From Succinatimonas sp. UBA7265 (GTDB lineage Bacteria; Pseudomonadota; Gammaproteobacteria; Enterobacterales; Succinivibrionaceae), in contig DKSD01000054.1 of NCBI GenBank assembly GCA_002473165.1, forward strand, positions 1 through 13,022: 13,022 bases of DNA, written 5' to 3'. The notes under the pieces are model-generated. The model was not told the origin of the DNA, did not search any database, and saw only the letters and a program-made list of their open reading frames with translations. The translations under genes were made by a program, and so were the position numbers. The number at the start of each line of letters is the position of its first letter. Position 1 is the first letter of the stretch. Positions 1-7,067 of the stretch are shown piece after piece.

Positions 1-113
1 GATCACATGGCGATCACGCTGTAAGATCCTCATTACCCACTTTTAATGGCGAATAGCCCTATTTATGCGAAGGCAGGAGACTTCAGGGTGAAACAGACGC
101 CCTGGCTGATAAA

Positions 114-434
114 ATGGAACTAAGATTTGAGGAGTTAAGACAAAAAATGCAAGGAACGGCTGTTCACGGAGGGCTTATGGTCGAGGGGCTTTTTGACAGG
201 ATCGACAAAGAGATCCTTGCGCACAATTCAAGACTCGAAGGCGAAGAAACAGGACTGGCAAAAGGAATAACACAAGGAATTAAACAAGGAATAGCAAAAG
301 GGAAACTGCAAATACTCCGCAGCTATATCAAAAAGAGCGGAGCGTCAATTGAAAATGCCTTTGAAACCCTTGACATTCCTCAAGAAGAAAGAGCATTTTT
401 GAAGAGTGAACTGCAAAAGACCGCAGTAATGTAA
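114..434 (+). pseudogene. C-terminal remnant of an Rpn-family (PD-(D/E)XK nuclease / transposase-like) protein, copy 1
   Basis: An open frame of 106 codons. Its middle (residues about 47-64) is a run of Gly/Lys/Gln-rich hexads of the type GIxQGIxKG, followed by a helical end containing LRSYIKKSG and IPQEERAFL. This is the layout of the C-terminal tail of Rpn/PD-(D/E)XK transposase-like proteins, whose nuclease domain precedes such a tail and which are usually near 300 residues. The nuclease domain is absent. The frame stays open upstream only to a stop at 54-56, and no ribosome binding site precedes the ATG at 114, so this is probably a 5'-truncated fragment and not a working gene. It is AT-richer than the genes after 925, which fits acquired DNA. 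A second, more decayed copy follows at 511. An alternative is a small expressed tail protein made from an internal start such as ATG 177. Confidence 0.55.
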
Positions 435-454
435 TTTCAAAAATTCAAATCCAG

Positions 455-480
455 GAACTGCGGCATTTAGGCCGCAGTTC
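455..480. other. Perfect 10-bp inverted repeat between the two Rpn remnants
   Basis: GAACTGCGGC (455-464) and its exact complement GCCGCAGTTC (471-480) flank the six-base loop ATTTAG. It lies 20 bases after the stop of copy 1. No T-tract follows on either strand, so it is at best a weak intrinsic terminator. It could instead be a leftover of whatever duplicated the flanking sequence. Confidence 0.5.
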
Positions 481-510
481 TGCTAAACGGCATTTGGCTG
501 AGGACACAAC

Positions 511-729
511 ATGGTCGGTGGTTTTTTTTACCGGATCGACAAAGAGAGCCTTGTGCACAATTCGAAGCTTGAGGGCAAAGCTGAAGAGAAACTGAATAGC
601 TTCGAATTTATATTAAAAATACCGGGATCTCATTTGATAATGCCTTTAATTTCTTTGAAGTTCCTCAGGCCGAAAGAGTTTTCTTGACAGCGGAACTTCA
701 AAAATTGCAAAAGGAGCCGCTACCCTGAT
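511..729 (+). pseudogene. Frameshifted second copy of the Rpn-family C-terminal remnant
   Basis: Reading from ATG 511 gives MVGGFFYRIDKESLVHNSKL, matching MVEGLFDRIDKEILAHNSRL of copy 1. This frame stops at 685-687. From about 600 the similarity moves to another frame, where LRIYIKNTG and VPQAERVFLTAELQK match LRSYIKKSG and IPQEERAFLKSELQK of copy 1; that frame ends at the TGA at 727-729. The Gly/Lys hexad region of copy 1 is missing. Offsets of matching points are 334 nt before and 285 nt after the break, a net loss of 49 nt, which accounts for the frameshift. The gene is clearly broken. Confidence 0.75.
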
Positions 730-844
730 TTCTTTCAGCTGCCTTTGCTGTAACTCCAAAGCATTATCTGGCCTTAAAGGCGGCCGCTATTAAGGCGCGG
801 ACTCTGCGCTGGATCCCTGGGAACACCCGGCAGATTCACGTTTT

Positions 845-875
845 TTGTGTTTTTTCCTTCAGCTCTCTGTATGAT
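845..875 (+). promoter_or_regulatory. Possible lolCDE promoter
   Basis: TATGAT at 870-875 is a fair -10 element, with TTGTGT at 845-850 as a possible -35 at a long spacing of 19 nt. The intergenic stretch 730-924 otherwise shows T-rich runs (about 839-859) and nothing I can name. The call rests only on sequence resemblance. Confidence 0.25.
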
Positions 876-924
876 CAGCAGCAACTTCCGCCCTGTGCCG
901 GAAAAACCGGACTAATTTTTACTG

Positions 925-2112
925 ATGAAACTCTTCAGACCTCTGTGCGTGTCCATTGCCGAACGTTACATCTTCTCCGGGCAACGGCATCGTTTTGCCA
1001 GTTTCACGGCCGCGCTGTCAGTGTTGGGGATTGCCATCGGCACCGCAGCTCTCATCACCGTGTCGTCAGTGATGCAGGCGCTCCAGGGCAGGCTCAGCAA
1101 TACGGTGCTTACCTATACGCCGCACATTACGGTCAAAGCTGATCCAGGTGCCATTCCCGAACTGCTAAAACTTGACCACGTAACCGCGGCCGGACCCTTT
1201 GCCAGCGCGCTGACCGTGGCGCAGACTCCCAAGGGGATTGGGCTGGTGACGCTGATGGGCATGGATCCTTCAGCCACGGTTTTAAAAAATACTGATTCTG
1301 ATGCCAGGCTAAGCCTCGAAAATGTGCCGCCTGCAGGCAGTTACGCTTTCTGCCCTGACAGCACTTTCCTCTCGCGTTTTGACCTGCGGCCCGGCGACAA
1401 AGTGCGGCTTATCTCCACGGTAAACGCCCGCTACACTCCTGCAGGCCTCACCCCCGTAAAACGCAACTTCGTCATTTCAGGCTACCAGCCGTCCCTGCGC
1501 GATGCCACCGCGCTTAATGCCGCAGGCAGCCTCGAGGATGTGCGCAGGCTGTTCCGCTTTAAGCAGGAGGATCTGCGCGTCAGACTGTGGCTTGACGATC
1601 CTTTTGCCGCCGCGGAGACCGAAAAACAGCTCTCCTCGCTGGGATTTGCATATGAGGACTGGAAAAAGACCCAAGGCGAGTTTTTTTCCTCGGTGGCCAC
1701 CGAAAGGCTGACCATGACGTTTATGCTCTTCCTCATCGTGATCGTCGCCGCGTTTAACATCCTCTCGGCCCTGGCGATGATCGTCAGCGCCCGCACCCGC
1801 GAGATCGCCGTGCTCAAGACCCTGGGCATGAGCTCAGGCGGAGTGCTGCGGATCTTCACCTCAGAGGGGCTGATGCTCGGGCTTTTGGGCACGATCGCGG
1901 GCACGGCAGGCGGCAGCCTTTTGGCTGCGCACTCCAATTTCCTTTTAAGGGCGCTGGGCGTCCCCGCCGGGCGCTCGCTTGAAGTAGGCGTGCAGACGTC
2001 AACCGTGCTTACAGTGGCGCTCGTAAGCATCGCGCTGTGCGTGCTCTGCACCGTCTACCCGGCCCTGCGCGCCGCGCGCACCGATCCGGTTTTAAGTTTG
2101 CAGCAGGAATAA
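925..2112 (+). CDS. lolC: Lipoprotein-releasing ABC transporter permease LolC
   Basis: Membrane subunit of LolCDE, the inner-membrane complex that extracts outer-membrane-targeted lipoproteins and hands them to the periplasmic chaperone LolA. The 395 residues show the family fold: a first membrane helix at about 26-50, a large periplasmic domain, then three helices at about 264-288, 316-338 and 358-378. The segment YTPAGLTP (170-177) sits where the LolC Hook loop FTPMGRIP binds LolA in E. coli. The third gene lacks this loop, which makes this subunit LolC and not LolE. The coupling-helix region before the third membrane segment (REIAVLKTLGM, 292-302) is also typical. The ATG at 925 has a poor ribosome binding site, but it gives the normal N-terminus. 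The stop is 4 nt before lolD. Confidence 0.93.
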   Translation: MKLFRPLCVSIAERYIFSGQRHRFASFTAALSVLGIAIGTAALITVSSVMQALQGRLSNTVLTYTPHITVKADPGAIPELLKLDHVTAAGPFASALTVAQTPKGIGLVTLMGMDPSATVLKNTDSDARLSLENVPPAGSYAFCPDSTFLSRFDLRPGDKVRLISTVNARYTPAGLTPVKRNFVISGYQPSLRDATALNAAGSLEDVRRLFRFKQEDLRVRLWLDDPFAAAETEKQLSSLGFAYEDWKKTQGEFFSSVATERLTMTFMLFLIVIVAAFNILSALAMIVSARTREIAVLKTLGMSSGGVLRIFTSEGLMLGLLGTIAGTAGGSLLAAHSNFLLRALGVPAGRSLEVGVQTSTVLTVALVSIALCVLCTVYPALRAARTDPVLSLQQE

Positions 2113-2116
2113 GCTT

Positions 2117-2797
2117 ATGGACAATGTGATCCTCAAGGCCGAAAACCTAATCCGCACATATAAAGAAGGCAAAGTCAGCACCCCGGTGCTGCGCGGAGCC
2201 TCGCTTGAGGTGCGCTCCGGCATGATGACCGCGGTCATCGGCCGCTCAGGCTCAGGCAAAAGCACGCTGCTGCACATTCTGGGGACGCTTGACACCCCGG
2301 ACTCAGGAACAGTGATTTTTGAAGGCCAGGATCTGACGAAACTCAGCGAAAAACAAAAAGCCGCGTTCCGCGCCCGCAACCTCGGTTTTGTCTATCAGTT
2401 CCACCACCTGCTGCCGGATTTCAGCGCGCTTGAGAACGTGATGATGCCGCTGCTCATCGGCGGCCTGAAGGCCTCAGAGGCCAAAGAGCGCGCTTTGGAG
2501 TATTTAAAACTCGTGGGCCTTGAGGCGCGGCTTGCCAACCGTCCCGGCGAGATGTCAGGAGGCGAGAGGCAGCGCGCGGCCATCGCCCGCGCGCTGTGCG
2601 CGCACCCTAAGCTCGTACTCGCCGATGAGCCCACCGGCAACCTCGATGCCGCCAACGCCGCGCAGATCTTCAAACTGTTCAGGGAACTTACCTCAAAAGA
2701 AGACACCGCCGTCGTCATGGTCACCCATGACAACGCCCTGGCCTCAGAGTGCGATCGCGTGCTGACAATCACGGACGGGATGGTTGCAGATGTTTAA
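2117..2797 (+). CDS. lolD: Lipoprotein-releasing ABC transporter ATPase LolD
   Basis: Cytoplasmic ATPase of LolCDE; ATP binding and hydrolysis drive lipoprotein extraction. The 226 residues contain every ABC motif: Walker A GRSGSGKST (42-50), Q-loop glutamine 94, signature MSGGERQ (146-152), Walker B LVLADE with its catalytic glutamate (166-171), D-loop and H-loop histidine 204. FVYQFHHLLPDFSALENV (91-108) is characteristic of LolD. The gene begins 4 nt after lolC, with its ribosome binding site inside the lolC end (CAGGAA), and overlaps the start of lolE, so the three subunits are almost certainly co-translated. Confidence 0.97.
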   Translation: MDNVILKAENLIRTYKEGKVSTPVLRGASLEVRSGMMTAVIGRSGSGKSTLLHILGTLDTPDSGTVIFEGQDLTKLSEKQKAAFRARNLGFVYQFHHLLPDFSALENVMMPLLIGGLKASEAKERALEYLKLVGLEARLANRPGEMSGGERQRAAIARALCAHPKLVLADEPTGNLDAANAAQIFKLFRELTSKEDTAVVMVTHDNALASECDRVLTITDGMVADV

Positions 2798-4016
2798 ATG
2801 CTTGAGCCTGACCCTGGCCTGGCACTTTTTGCGTTCACGCCGCTACGGGCCTTTGGCGCGCTTTATGTCCGTGTCGTCGGCCGCCGGCATCGCGATCGGC
2901 ACGGCGGCGCTTATCATCGGGCTGTCGGCCATGAATGGCTTTGAGCGCGAGCTCGAAGACCGGGTGCTCAGCGTCGTGCCCGCCGGCACCGTGCAGTCAG
3001 GCGCAGGCGGTTTTGCCAGCCTCGGTGACGATCTTAAAGCTTTAAGGGGCAGCCGCGGCATCACCTACGCCGAGCCGTGCGTCAGCACAGAAGGCGTGCT
3101 GCAATCAGGCGGGAATTTTGCCCCCGCGAAAATTCTCGGCATAGAAAACGGCTCGCGCGCCTTTGCGGCGCTGACGCGCTTTTCAGGGGTAGAAAGTCTG
3201 CCTGAGCAGGGGAACGTGATCGTACTCGGCCGCTCCATCGCACAGCGCCTGGAGCTTAGGATCGGCGATCGCGTCACCCTGATCGCAGGCGGCGCCGGGG
3301 CTGCGGGAAACCTGGAAAACGCCCGCACCCTTGAGTACGAGGTGGCGGGGATCTTCAACGCCGGCGGCCAGCTTGACGGCCTGCTGGCCTTCACGCCCCT
3401 TAAAAGCGCCCTTGAGGTCTCGGGGCTTAAAGCGCCCAACCTCATAGAGCTTGGGGTCACGCAGCTGCTGCAGGCTCCGCAGATCCTCTATGAGGCGGCT
3501 TTGGCCCTGCCCGAGCGCGGCGCCATGTCAAGCTGGATGGACACCCAGGGCAAACTCTACGGCGACATTCAGATGATCCGGGCGCTCATGTACCTGGCGA
3601 TGATCCTGGTCATGGCCGTGGCCTGTTTTAACATCGTCTCCAACCTCGTGATGTCTGTTGCCGAAAAGAGCCCGGAGATCGCCGTGCTGCGCACCATGGG
3701 AGCCCCGCGCGCGCTCATCGTGAGGGTGTTTACGCTAATGGGGCTGTTGCAGGGGGCGCGCGGCGCGCTCATCGGCACGGCCTTTGGCTCAGTGATCGCG
3801 CTTGCGCTCACGCCGCTGATGCGCCAGGCCGAGGCGCTGTTTAATGTCAAATTCTTAAACCCGGACGTCTACTTCATAGACTTCATCCCCTCAAAGCTTG
3901 AACCCTGCGATGTGGCCGCCGTGCTGATCACAGCGCTCTTAATGTCGGCGCTCTCGGCGCTCTACCCGGCGCTCAAGGCCTCGAAAGTGCAGCCGGCACG
4001 CGAACTTAATTCATGA
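2790..4016 (+). CDS. lolE: Lipoprotein-releasing ABC transporter permease LolE
   Basis: Second membrane subunit of LolCDE. It is 408 residues from ATG 2790, which overlaps the end of lolD by 8 nt. A TTG two codons upstream (2784) is possible but less likely. Membrane helices lie at about 24-48, 264-290, 312-340 and 373-393. GLSAMNGFERELEDRVL (44-60), DIQMIRALMYLAM (259-271) and VYFIDFIPS (360-368) closely match E. coli LolE. The Hook segment of LolC is absent (here IAGGAGAAGNLENA, 165-178), as expected for LolE. Having separate LolC and LolE flanking LolD is the enteric/Vibrio-type arrangement and not the LolF type. No clear terminator follows. Confidence 0.95.
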   Translation: MFKCLSLTLAWHFLRSRRYGPLARFMSVSSAAGIAIGTAALIIGLSAMNGFERELEDRVLSVVPAGTVQSGAGGFASLGDDLKALRGSRGITYAEPCVSTEGVLQSGGNFAPAKILGIENGSRAFAALTRFSGVESLPEQGNVIVLGRSIAQRLELRIGDRVTLIAGGAGAAGNLENARTLEYEVAGIFNAGGQLDGLLAFTPLKSALEVSGLKAPNLIELGVTQLLQAPQILYEAALALPERGAMSSWMDTQGKLYGDIQMIRALMYLAMILVMAVACFNIVSNLVMSVAEKSPEIAVLRTMGAPRALIVRVFTLMGLLQGARGALIGTAFGSVIALALTPLMRQAEALFNVKFLNPDVYFIDFIPSKLEPCDVAAVLITALLMSALSALYPALKASKVQPARELNS

Positions 4017-4094
4017 TCTTAAAAAGTTTGTTTTGAGGTTCTGATTTTTTTGGATTTCTGCTTTTGCCGCTCTTTCTTTAAAAAAACATGAGGC

Positions 4095-4100
4095 TATAAT
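4095..4100 (+). promoter_or_regulatory. -10 element of the yajL promoter
   Basis: A perfect TATAAT lies about 100 nt upstream of the yajL start. No good -35 lies at 16-18 nt; the best nearby TTGCCG (4064-4069) is too far, so activation or a weak -35 would be needed. A leader of roughly 90 nt would result. The rest of the 4017-4198 gap is T-rich and shows no clear structure. Confidence 0.5.
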
Positions 4101-4198
4101 GCGCCCTGTAAGTGCGTTTTTGCACCCAAAGGGGACAAAAGCGCGGATTATTACAGCAACTTCAAAGTCATCAAACTGTTTTGGAGCATTTACATCCG

Positions 4199-4765
4199 AT
4201 GAAACAGGCATTGCTCATCTACGCCAACGGCAGCGAAGACATGGAAATCACCGCGGTGGCCGACGTGCTCTCCCGCGGCGGGCTCAATATCACGAAGGCC
4301 GCGGTGGCCCCGAACGGCGCGACCGAGGTCAAGCTCGCCCACGGCACCCGCGTCGTCTGCGATCGCAACCTTGAGGAGTGCGACGGCAAATACGATGTCG
4401 TGGTGATCCCGGGCGGTTTAAAGGGCGCCCAGGCCTGCGCTGCAAGCGCCAAACTCAAGGCCGTGCTTGAGGATCAACTCTCCCGCAGCCGCCTAATCGC
4501 CGCCATCTGCGCGGCGCCGGGCTTCGTGCTCGAGCATGACGGGATCATTAAAGGCCGGCGCGCCACGGGCTACCCCGGGTGCACTGACGGGATCAAAAAC
4601 TGCACCGGCAAAGGCGTTGAGATCTCAGAGGACGGGCTGCTCATCACCGGTAAGGGGCCGGCCTACTCCATGCTCTTTGCCGTGGCGATCTTAAAAGCCC
4701 TTGAAGGCCCGGTAATCGCCCAGAAGGTGGCCGCGGGCATGCTGCTCGACGAACTCCCCGCCTGA
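4199..4765 (+). CDS. yajL: DJ-1/YajL family protein (PfpI/ThiJ superfamily)
   Basis: A 188-residue DJ-1-like protein. In the family, YajL acts as an oxidative-stress chaperone and is reported to deglycate methylglyoxal-damaged molecules in the cytoplasm; the latter activity is debated. Seen here are the conserved glutamate (GSEDME, E16), the PGG loop (71-73) and the nucleophile elbow AAICAAP with the reactive cysteine at C104. The oxidation-sensitive cysteine and its glutamate partner are therefore intact. Length fits E. coli YajL (about 196). I chose ATG 4199 because the protein then begins MKQALLIYANGSE, as in the family; the in-frame ATG at 4112 would add 29 residues unlike any DJ-1 N-terminus. 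GGAG at 4183-4186 is a distant ribosome binding site. Despite the old family name ThiJ, nearness to thiI says nothing about function. Confidence 0.88.
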   Translation: MKQALLIYANGSEDMEITAVADVLSRGGLNITKAAVAPNGATEVKLAHGTRVVCDRNLEECDGKYDVVVIPGGLKGAQACAASAKLKAVLEDQLSRSRLIAAICAAPGFVLEHDGIIKGRRATGYPGCTDGIKNCTGKGVEISEDGLLITGKGPAYSMLFAVAILKALEGPVIAQKVAAGMLLDELPA

Positions 4766-4785
4766 TTTTTTCCCCTCTGAAAACG

Positions 4786-4816
4786 ACAAAACCTGTCTTA
4801 AGGCAGGTTTTGTTTT
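4786..4816. terminator. Bidirectional terminator between convergent yajL and thiI
   Basis: A 12-bp stem (4786-4797 with 4802-4813, one G-U pair) encloses the loop TTAA. It is A-rich on the left and followed by TTTT on the right, so it can stop yajL transcription rightward and thiI transcription leftward. It lies 21 nt after yajL and 13 nt beyond the thiI stop. Confidence 0.8.
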
Positions 4817-4828
4817 GCCGTATACAAG

Positions 4829-6319
4829 TCAGTTTTTCACGGCGCAGGCGCTCGGGCGCCATACCTGCACGTTATGGTGCCCCATTTCCTTGAGCTGCTT
4901 TGCCTGCATGGTGCTCATCACGCCCTGATCGCAGTAAAGCGCGTAGGTTTTGGCCATGTCGAGCGAGCCAAACTGTGCGGCCACTTTGTAAAAAGGCATG
5001 GAGATCACCTCATGCCCCGGAACGTTTAACGGCGCTTTGGCCTGATCATCAGGCGCGCGCACGTCGATCACGCAAACGCCTTCTGCGAGACTGCGCACCT
5101 CGGTCACCTCCTCGCGAATGCGCGCGATGTCTTCAGGCACGTCGCGGATGTCAACGGCGCGGGCGGAGCCGGCGGCTTCCTCAATCAGCCCGGCGTCCAT
5201 TTTGGCCTCTTCCTCCTCGACAAAACTGCGGCGCGGGCACACGTTAGGGTGATCGGAGATCACGCCGCAGTACTCAGGCATGCGCTCGGCAAAGCCGGCG
5301 GTGCCGATGCGCCGCGCCGCGTCGATGATCTGCTGTTTGTCCATGGAAATGAGCGGCCTTAAGATCAGAAAAGGCGTGACGGAGTCGATGTGCGAGAGGT
5401 TCGTGAGCGTCTGCGAGGACACCTGCCCGAGGCTCTCGCCGGTCACGAGCGCCTCGGCATGGAAGCGGCGGCAGATGAGTTCGCCGGCGCGCATCATCAT
5501 GCGCTTTAAGATCACGCCGCGCACACCGTGGTGGGTGCGCTCTAAGATCTGCCCCACGACTTTCTCAAAGGGCACGGTCACAAAACGCACCTTGTGGGAG
5601 GCGGCATAGCGGTCCCACAGGTAATAAGCTTCCTCTTTGACACCGAGCTCATGGGCCGTGCCGCCCAAGTTGAAGAACAGGAAGTTCACGCGGCAGCCGC
5701 GGTGCATGAGCAGGTAGGTGGAGACGCCCGAGTCAAAGCCCCCTGAGATCAGTGAGAAAACTTCGCCTTGCGTGCCCACGGGGAAGCCGCCCATGCCCTC
5801 ATGGCGCTCGCCTGTGACATAGGCTTTTTGGTTTTCGATCTCGACATTTACCGTAACCTCGGGATCATCGAGGCACACGCCGCGGTTTTCATAGTCAGAC
5901 CCTAACTTGCCGCCTAAGATGCGCTCGGCCTGCTGCGATGTGAAATTATGCTGCCCGCGCCGGCGCACCCGCATGGCGAATGTGTGCCCGACGATGCGCG
6001 GGCCGCACTCTTCCTTGATCTTTTCATAGAGATCGTCAAGCGTTTGAAACTCATGCTCGCGCACCTCCATAAAAGAGTGGATGCCCGGCAGCGACGCGAG
6101 CTCGGACTCCGCCTTTTGCCGCAGTTCCTCCTCGCTCTGCCCTGCCTCAGGGGAGCCGAAATCCGCGAGGATCTTGTCCCACTGGGCGATCGCGGCGACA
6201 TGAATGCCGTGGCGCTCGCAGGCGTTGGCGAGGTTCTGGCGCACCTGGCGGATGAGCTTGGTGCGCACCGGTTTGCTCTTAACTGAGATCTCAGGGAAAA
6301 GGCGCACGATGAATTTCAT
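4829..6319 (-). CDS. thiI: tRNA 4-thiouridine synthase / thiamine thiazole sulfur carrier ThiI
   Basis: ThiI adenylates U8 of tRNA and transfers sulfur to it, giving 4-thiouridine, a near-UV sensor. It also supplies sulfur to ThiS for the thiazole of thiamine. The 496 residues hold an N-terminal ferredoxin-like and THUMP region (about 1-165), a PP-loop ATP pyrophosphatase domain with SGGFDS (192-197), and a C-terminal rhodanese domain (about 405-490). Both catalytic cysteines are present: C351 in EYCGVIS and C463 in LYCDQGVMS, equivalent to C344 and C456 of E. coli. The protein should thus accept persulfide from IscS and form the disulfide intermediate. A rhodanese-bearing ThiI is typical of gammaproteobacteria. 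AGGA lies about 10 nt before the start. A terminator for slyD stands between it and the upstream gene, so some independent initiation is likely. Confidence 0.96.
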   Translation of the reverse strand: MKFIVRLFPEISVKSKPVRTKLIRQVRQNLANACERHGIHVAAIAQWDKILADFGSPEAGQSEEELRQKAESELASLPGIHSFMEVREHEFQTLDDLYEKIKEECGPRIVGHTFAMRVRRRGQHNFTSQQAERILGGKLGSDYENRGVCLDDPEVTVNVEIENQKAYVTGERHEGMGGFPVGTQGEVFSLISGGFDSGVSTYLLMHRGCRVNFLFFNLGGTAHELGVKEEAYYLWDRYAASHKVRFVTVPFEKVVGQILERTHHGVRGVILKRMMMRAGELICRRFHAEALVTGESLGQVSSQTLTNLSHIDSVTPFLILRPLISMDKQQIIDAARRIGTAGFAERMPEYCGVISDHPNVCPRRSFVEEEEAKMDAGLIEEAAGSARAVDIRDVPEDIARIREEVTEVRSLAEGVCVIDVRAPDDQAKAPLNVPGHEVISMPFYKVAAQFGSLDMAKTYALYCDQGVMSTMQAKQLKEMGHHNVQVWRPSACAVKN

Positions 6320-6340
6320 GGTTCAGGCTTCCTGAAAGTT

Positions 6341-6362
6341 AAAAAAAGCGGCCTTAAGCCGC
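6341..6362 (-). terminator. Rho-independent terminator after slyD
   Basis: Read on the minus strand, a GCGGC/GCCGC stem (6348-6352 with 6358-6362) with a 5-nt loop is followed by seven T (6341-6347). It sits 35 nt after the slyD stop and just before the thiI start, so it separates the two genes. Confidence 0.75.
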
Positions 6363-6368
6363 ATCAGG

Positions 6369-6389
6369 GCAGGCGGCGGCGCCGCCTGC
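6369..6389 (-). other. GC-rich hairpin immediately downstream of slyD
   Basis: GCAGGCGGC (6369-6377) and GCCGCCTGC (6381-6389) form a perfect 9-bp stem with a 3-nt loop, 7 nt past the slyD stop. It has no T-tract of its own. With the terminator at 6341-6362 it makes a double hairpin that may protect the slyD operon mRNA 3' end. Confidence 0.55.
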
Positions 6390-6396
6390 GACCAGG

Positions 6397-7047
6397 TTAC
6401 TGATCTTCGTGGTGATGATGGTGGCAGCAGCACTCGTGATCGCCGTCTTCGTGATCATGGTGATGGCAGCATTCGTGCTCCTCGCCTTCGTGATCATGAT
6501 GATGGCAGCATGCATGCTCCTCACCTTCATGATCATGGTGGTGGCAGCAGCAGTGCCCCTCATGCTCCTCTGAAGGGCAGTGACCGTTTGGATGGGCGTG
6601 GCCGTGTTTTTTCTCTTCCTCGGTGGCCTCGCGCACGTCGATCACCTCGACCAGGAAATTCAAGGTCTTGCCAGCCAGCGGATGGTTGCCGTCGACGACG
6701 ACGGTTTTGTCCTTGATCTCCTTGACGACGACGGCGCGCGGGCCGTTGTCTGAATCGGCCTCAAACACGTTGCCCACCTCGATGGGGAAATCGCCGAACA
6801 TCGAGCGGTCGATCTCCTGCACCAGGCTCTTGTCGAATTTGCCGTAGGAGTCCTCAGGGGTCAGGGTGACGGAAAACTCATCGCCCTTCTCATGCCCGTC
6901 GAGGGCTTTTTCAAGGCCCGGCACCAGGAAGTGGTAGCCGATGAGCGCGGTCACCGGCTCATCAGGCTGGGTGCGGCCCACGACCCGGCCGCTTTCATCG
7001 GTCACGGTAAAGCCCACGGTGGCCACGGTGTTGCGTGAAATCTTCAT
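6397..7047 (-). CDS. slyD: FKBP-type peptidyl-prolyl isomerase SlyD with His/Cys-rich metal-binding tail
   Basis: SlyD is a cytoplasmic proline isomerase and chaperone. Through its tail it also stores nickel and delivers it to [NiFe] hydrogenase maturation. In 216 residues the FKBP core (1-70 and about 125-147) is interrupted by the insert-in-flap chaperone domain (about 71-124). GLEKALDGHEKGDEF (44-58), VVDGNHPLAGK (117-127) and VIDVREATEEE (135-145) match E. coli SlyD. The tail (148-216) holds 26 His and 11 Cys. Most of them are in 13-residue repeats, HHHDHEGEEHxCC, unlike the irregular E. coli tail. A strong AGAGGA site lies 5 nt before the start. The gene follows the pilin-headgroup-like gene by 20 nt and is probably the last gene of that operon. 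Confidence 0.95.
   Translation of the reverse strand: MKISRNTVATVGFTVTDESGRVVGRTQPDEPVTALIGYHFLVPGLEKALDGHEKGDEFSVTLTPEDSYGKFDKSLVQEIDRSMFGDFPIEVGNVFEADSDNGPRAVVVKEIKDKTVVVDGNHPLAGKTLNFLVEVIDVREATEEEKKHGHAHPNGHCPSEEHEGHCCCHHHDHEGEEHACCHHHDHEGEEHECCHHHDHEDGDHECCCHHHHHEDQ
6420..6569 (-). repeat. In-frame tandem repeats (39-42 nt) encoding the SlyD metal-binding tail
   Basis: Repeat units start on the plus strand at 6420, 6462, 6501 and 6540, at spacings of 42, 39 and 39 nt. Each contains GGTGGCAGCA or GATGGCAGCA and then a TCATGATCATG-like block. The units encode HHHDHEGEEHxCC. All lengths are multiples of three, so gain or loss of units keeps the frame and changes metal capacity. Confidence 0.85.
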
Positions 7048-7067
7048 ATGGATCCTCTTTAGATAAA

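Larger units (their letters stand above)
177..729 (+). repeat. Diverged tandem duplication (units about 177-434 and 511-729)
   Basis: The two units align at nucleotide level. For example, ATCGACAAAGAG occurs in both near their starts, and AATGCCTTT occurs in both near their ends. Before the start codons at 177 and 511 similarity fades quickly, so the left boundary of each unit is a few tens of bases upstream at most. Many third-position differences separate the copies, so the duplication, or the arrival of two related elements, is not recent. Confidence 0.65.

Noticed and set aside
790..850. Possible remnant of an RluA-type pseudouridine synthase end (a TRQIHV-like peptide)
   Set aside because: Only a five- or six-residue similarity in a short frame without the rest of the family motif; probably chance.
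1482..2051. A 189-codon frame antisense to lolC
   Set aside because: Ser/Arg/Ala-rich composition typical of a shadow frame opposite a GC-rich gene; lolC is certain.
4112..4198. Longer N-terminus for yajL from ATG 4112
   Set aside because: The extra 29 residues do not look like any DJ-1 protein, and the family N-terminus begins at ATG 4199. The start at 4112 would also be only 12 nt after the -10 element.
4199..6319. yajL (old name thiJ) and thiI as a thiamine gene cluster
   Set aside because: The genes are convergent with a shared terminator, and the DJ-1/ThiJ family has no established thiamine role.
6420..6569. Regular repeats as a CRISPR-like array
   Set aside because: The repeats are in frame within slyD, have no unique spacers and encode its metal-binding tail.
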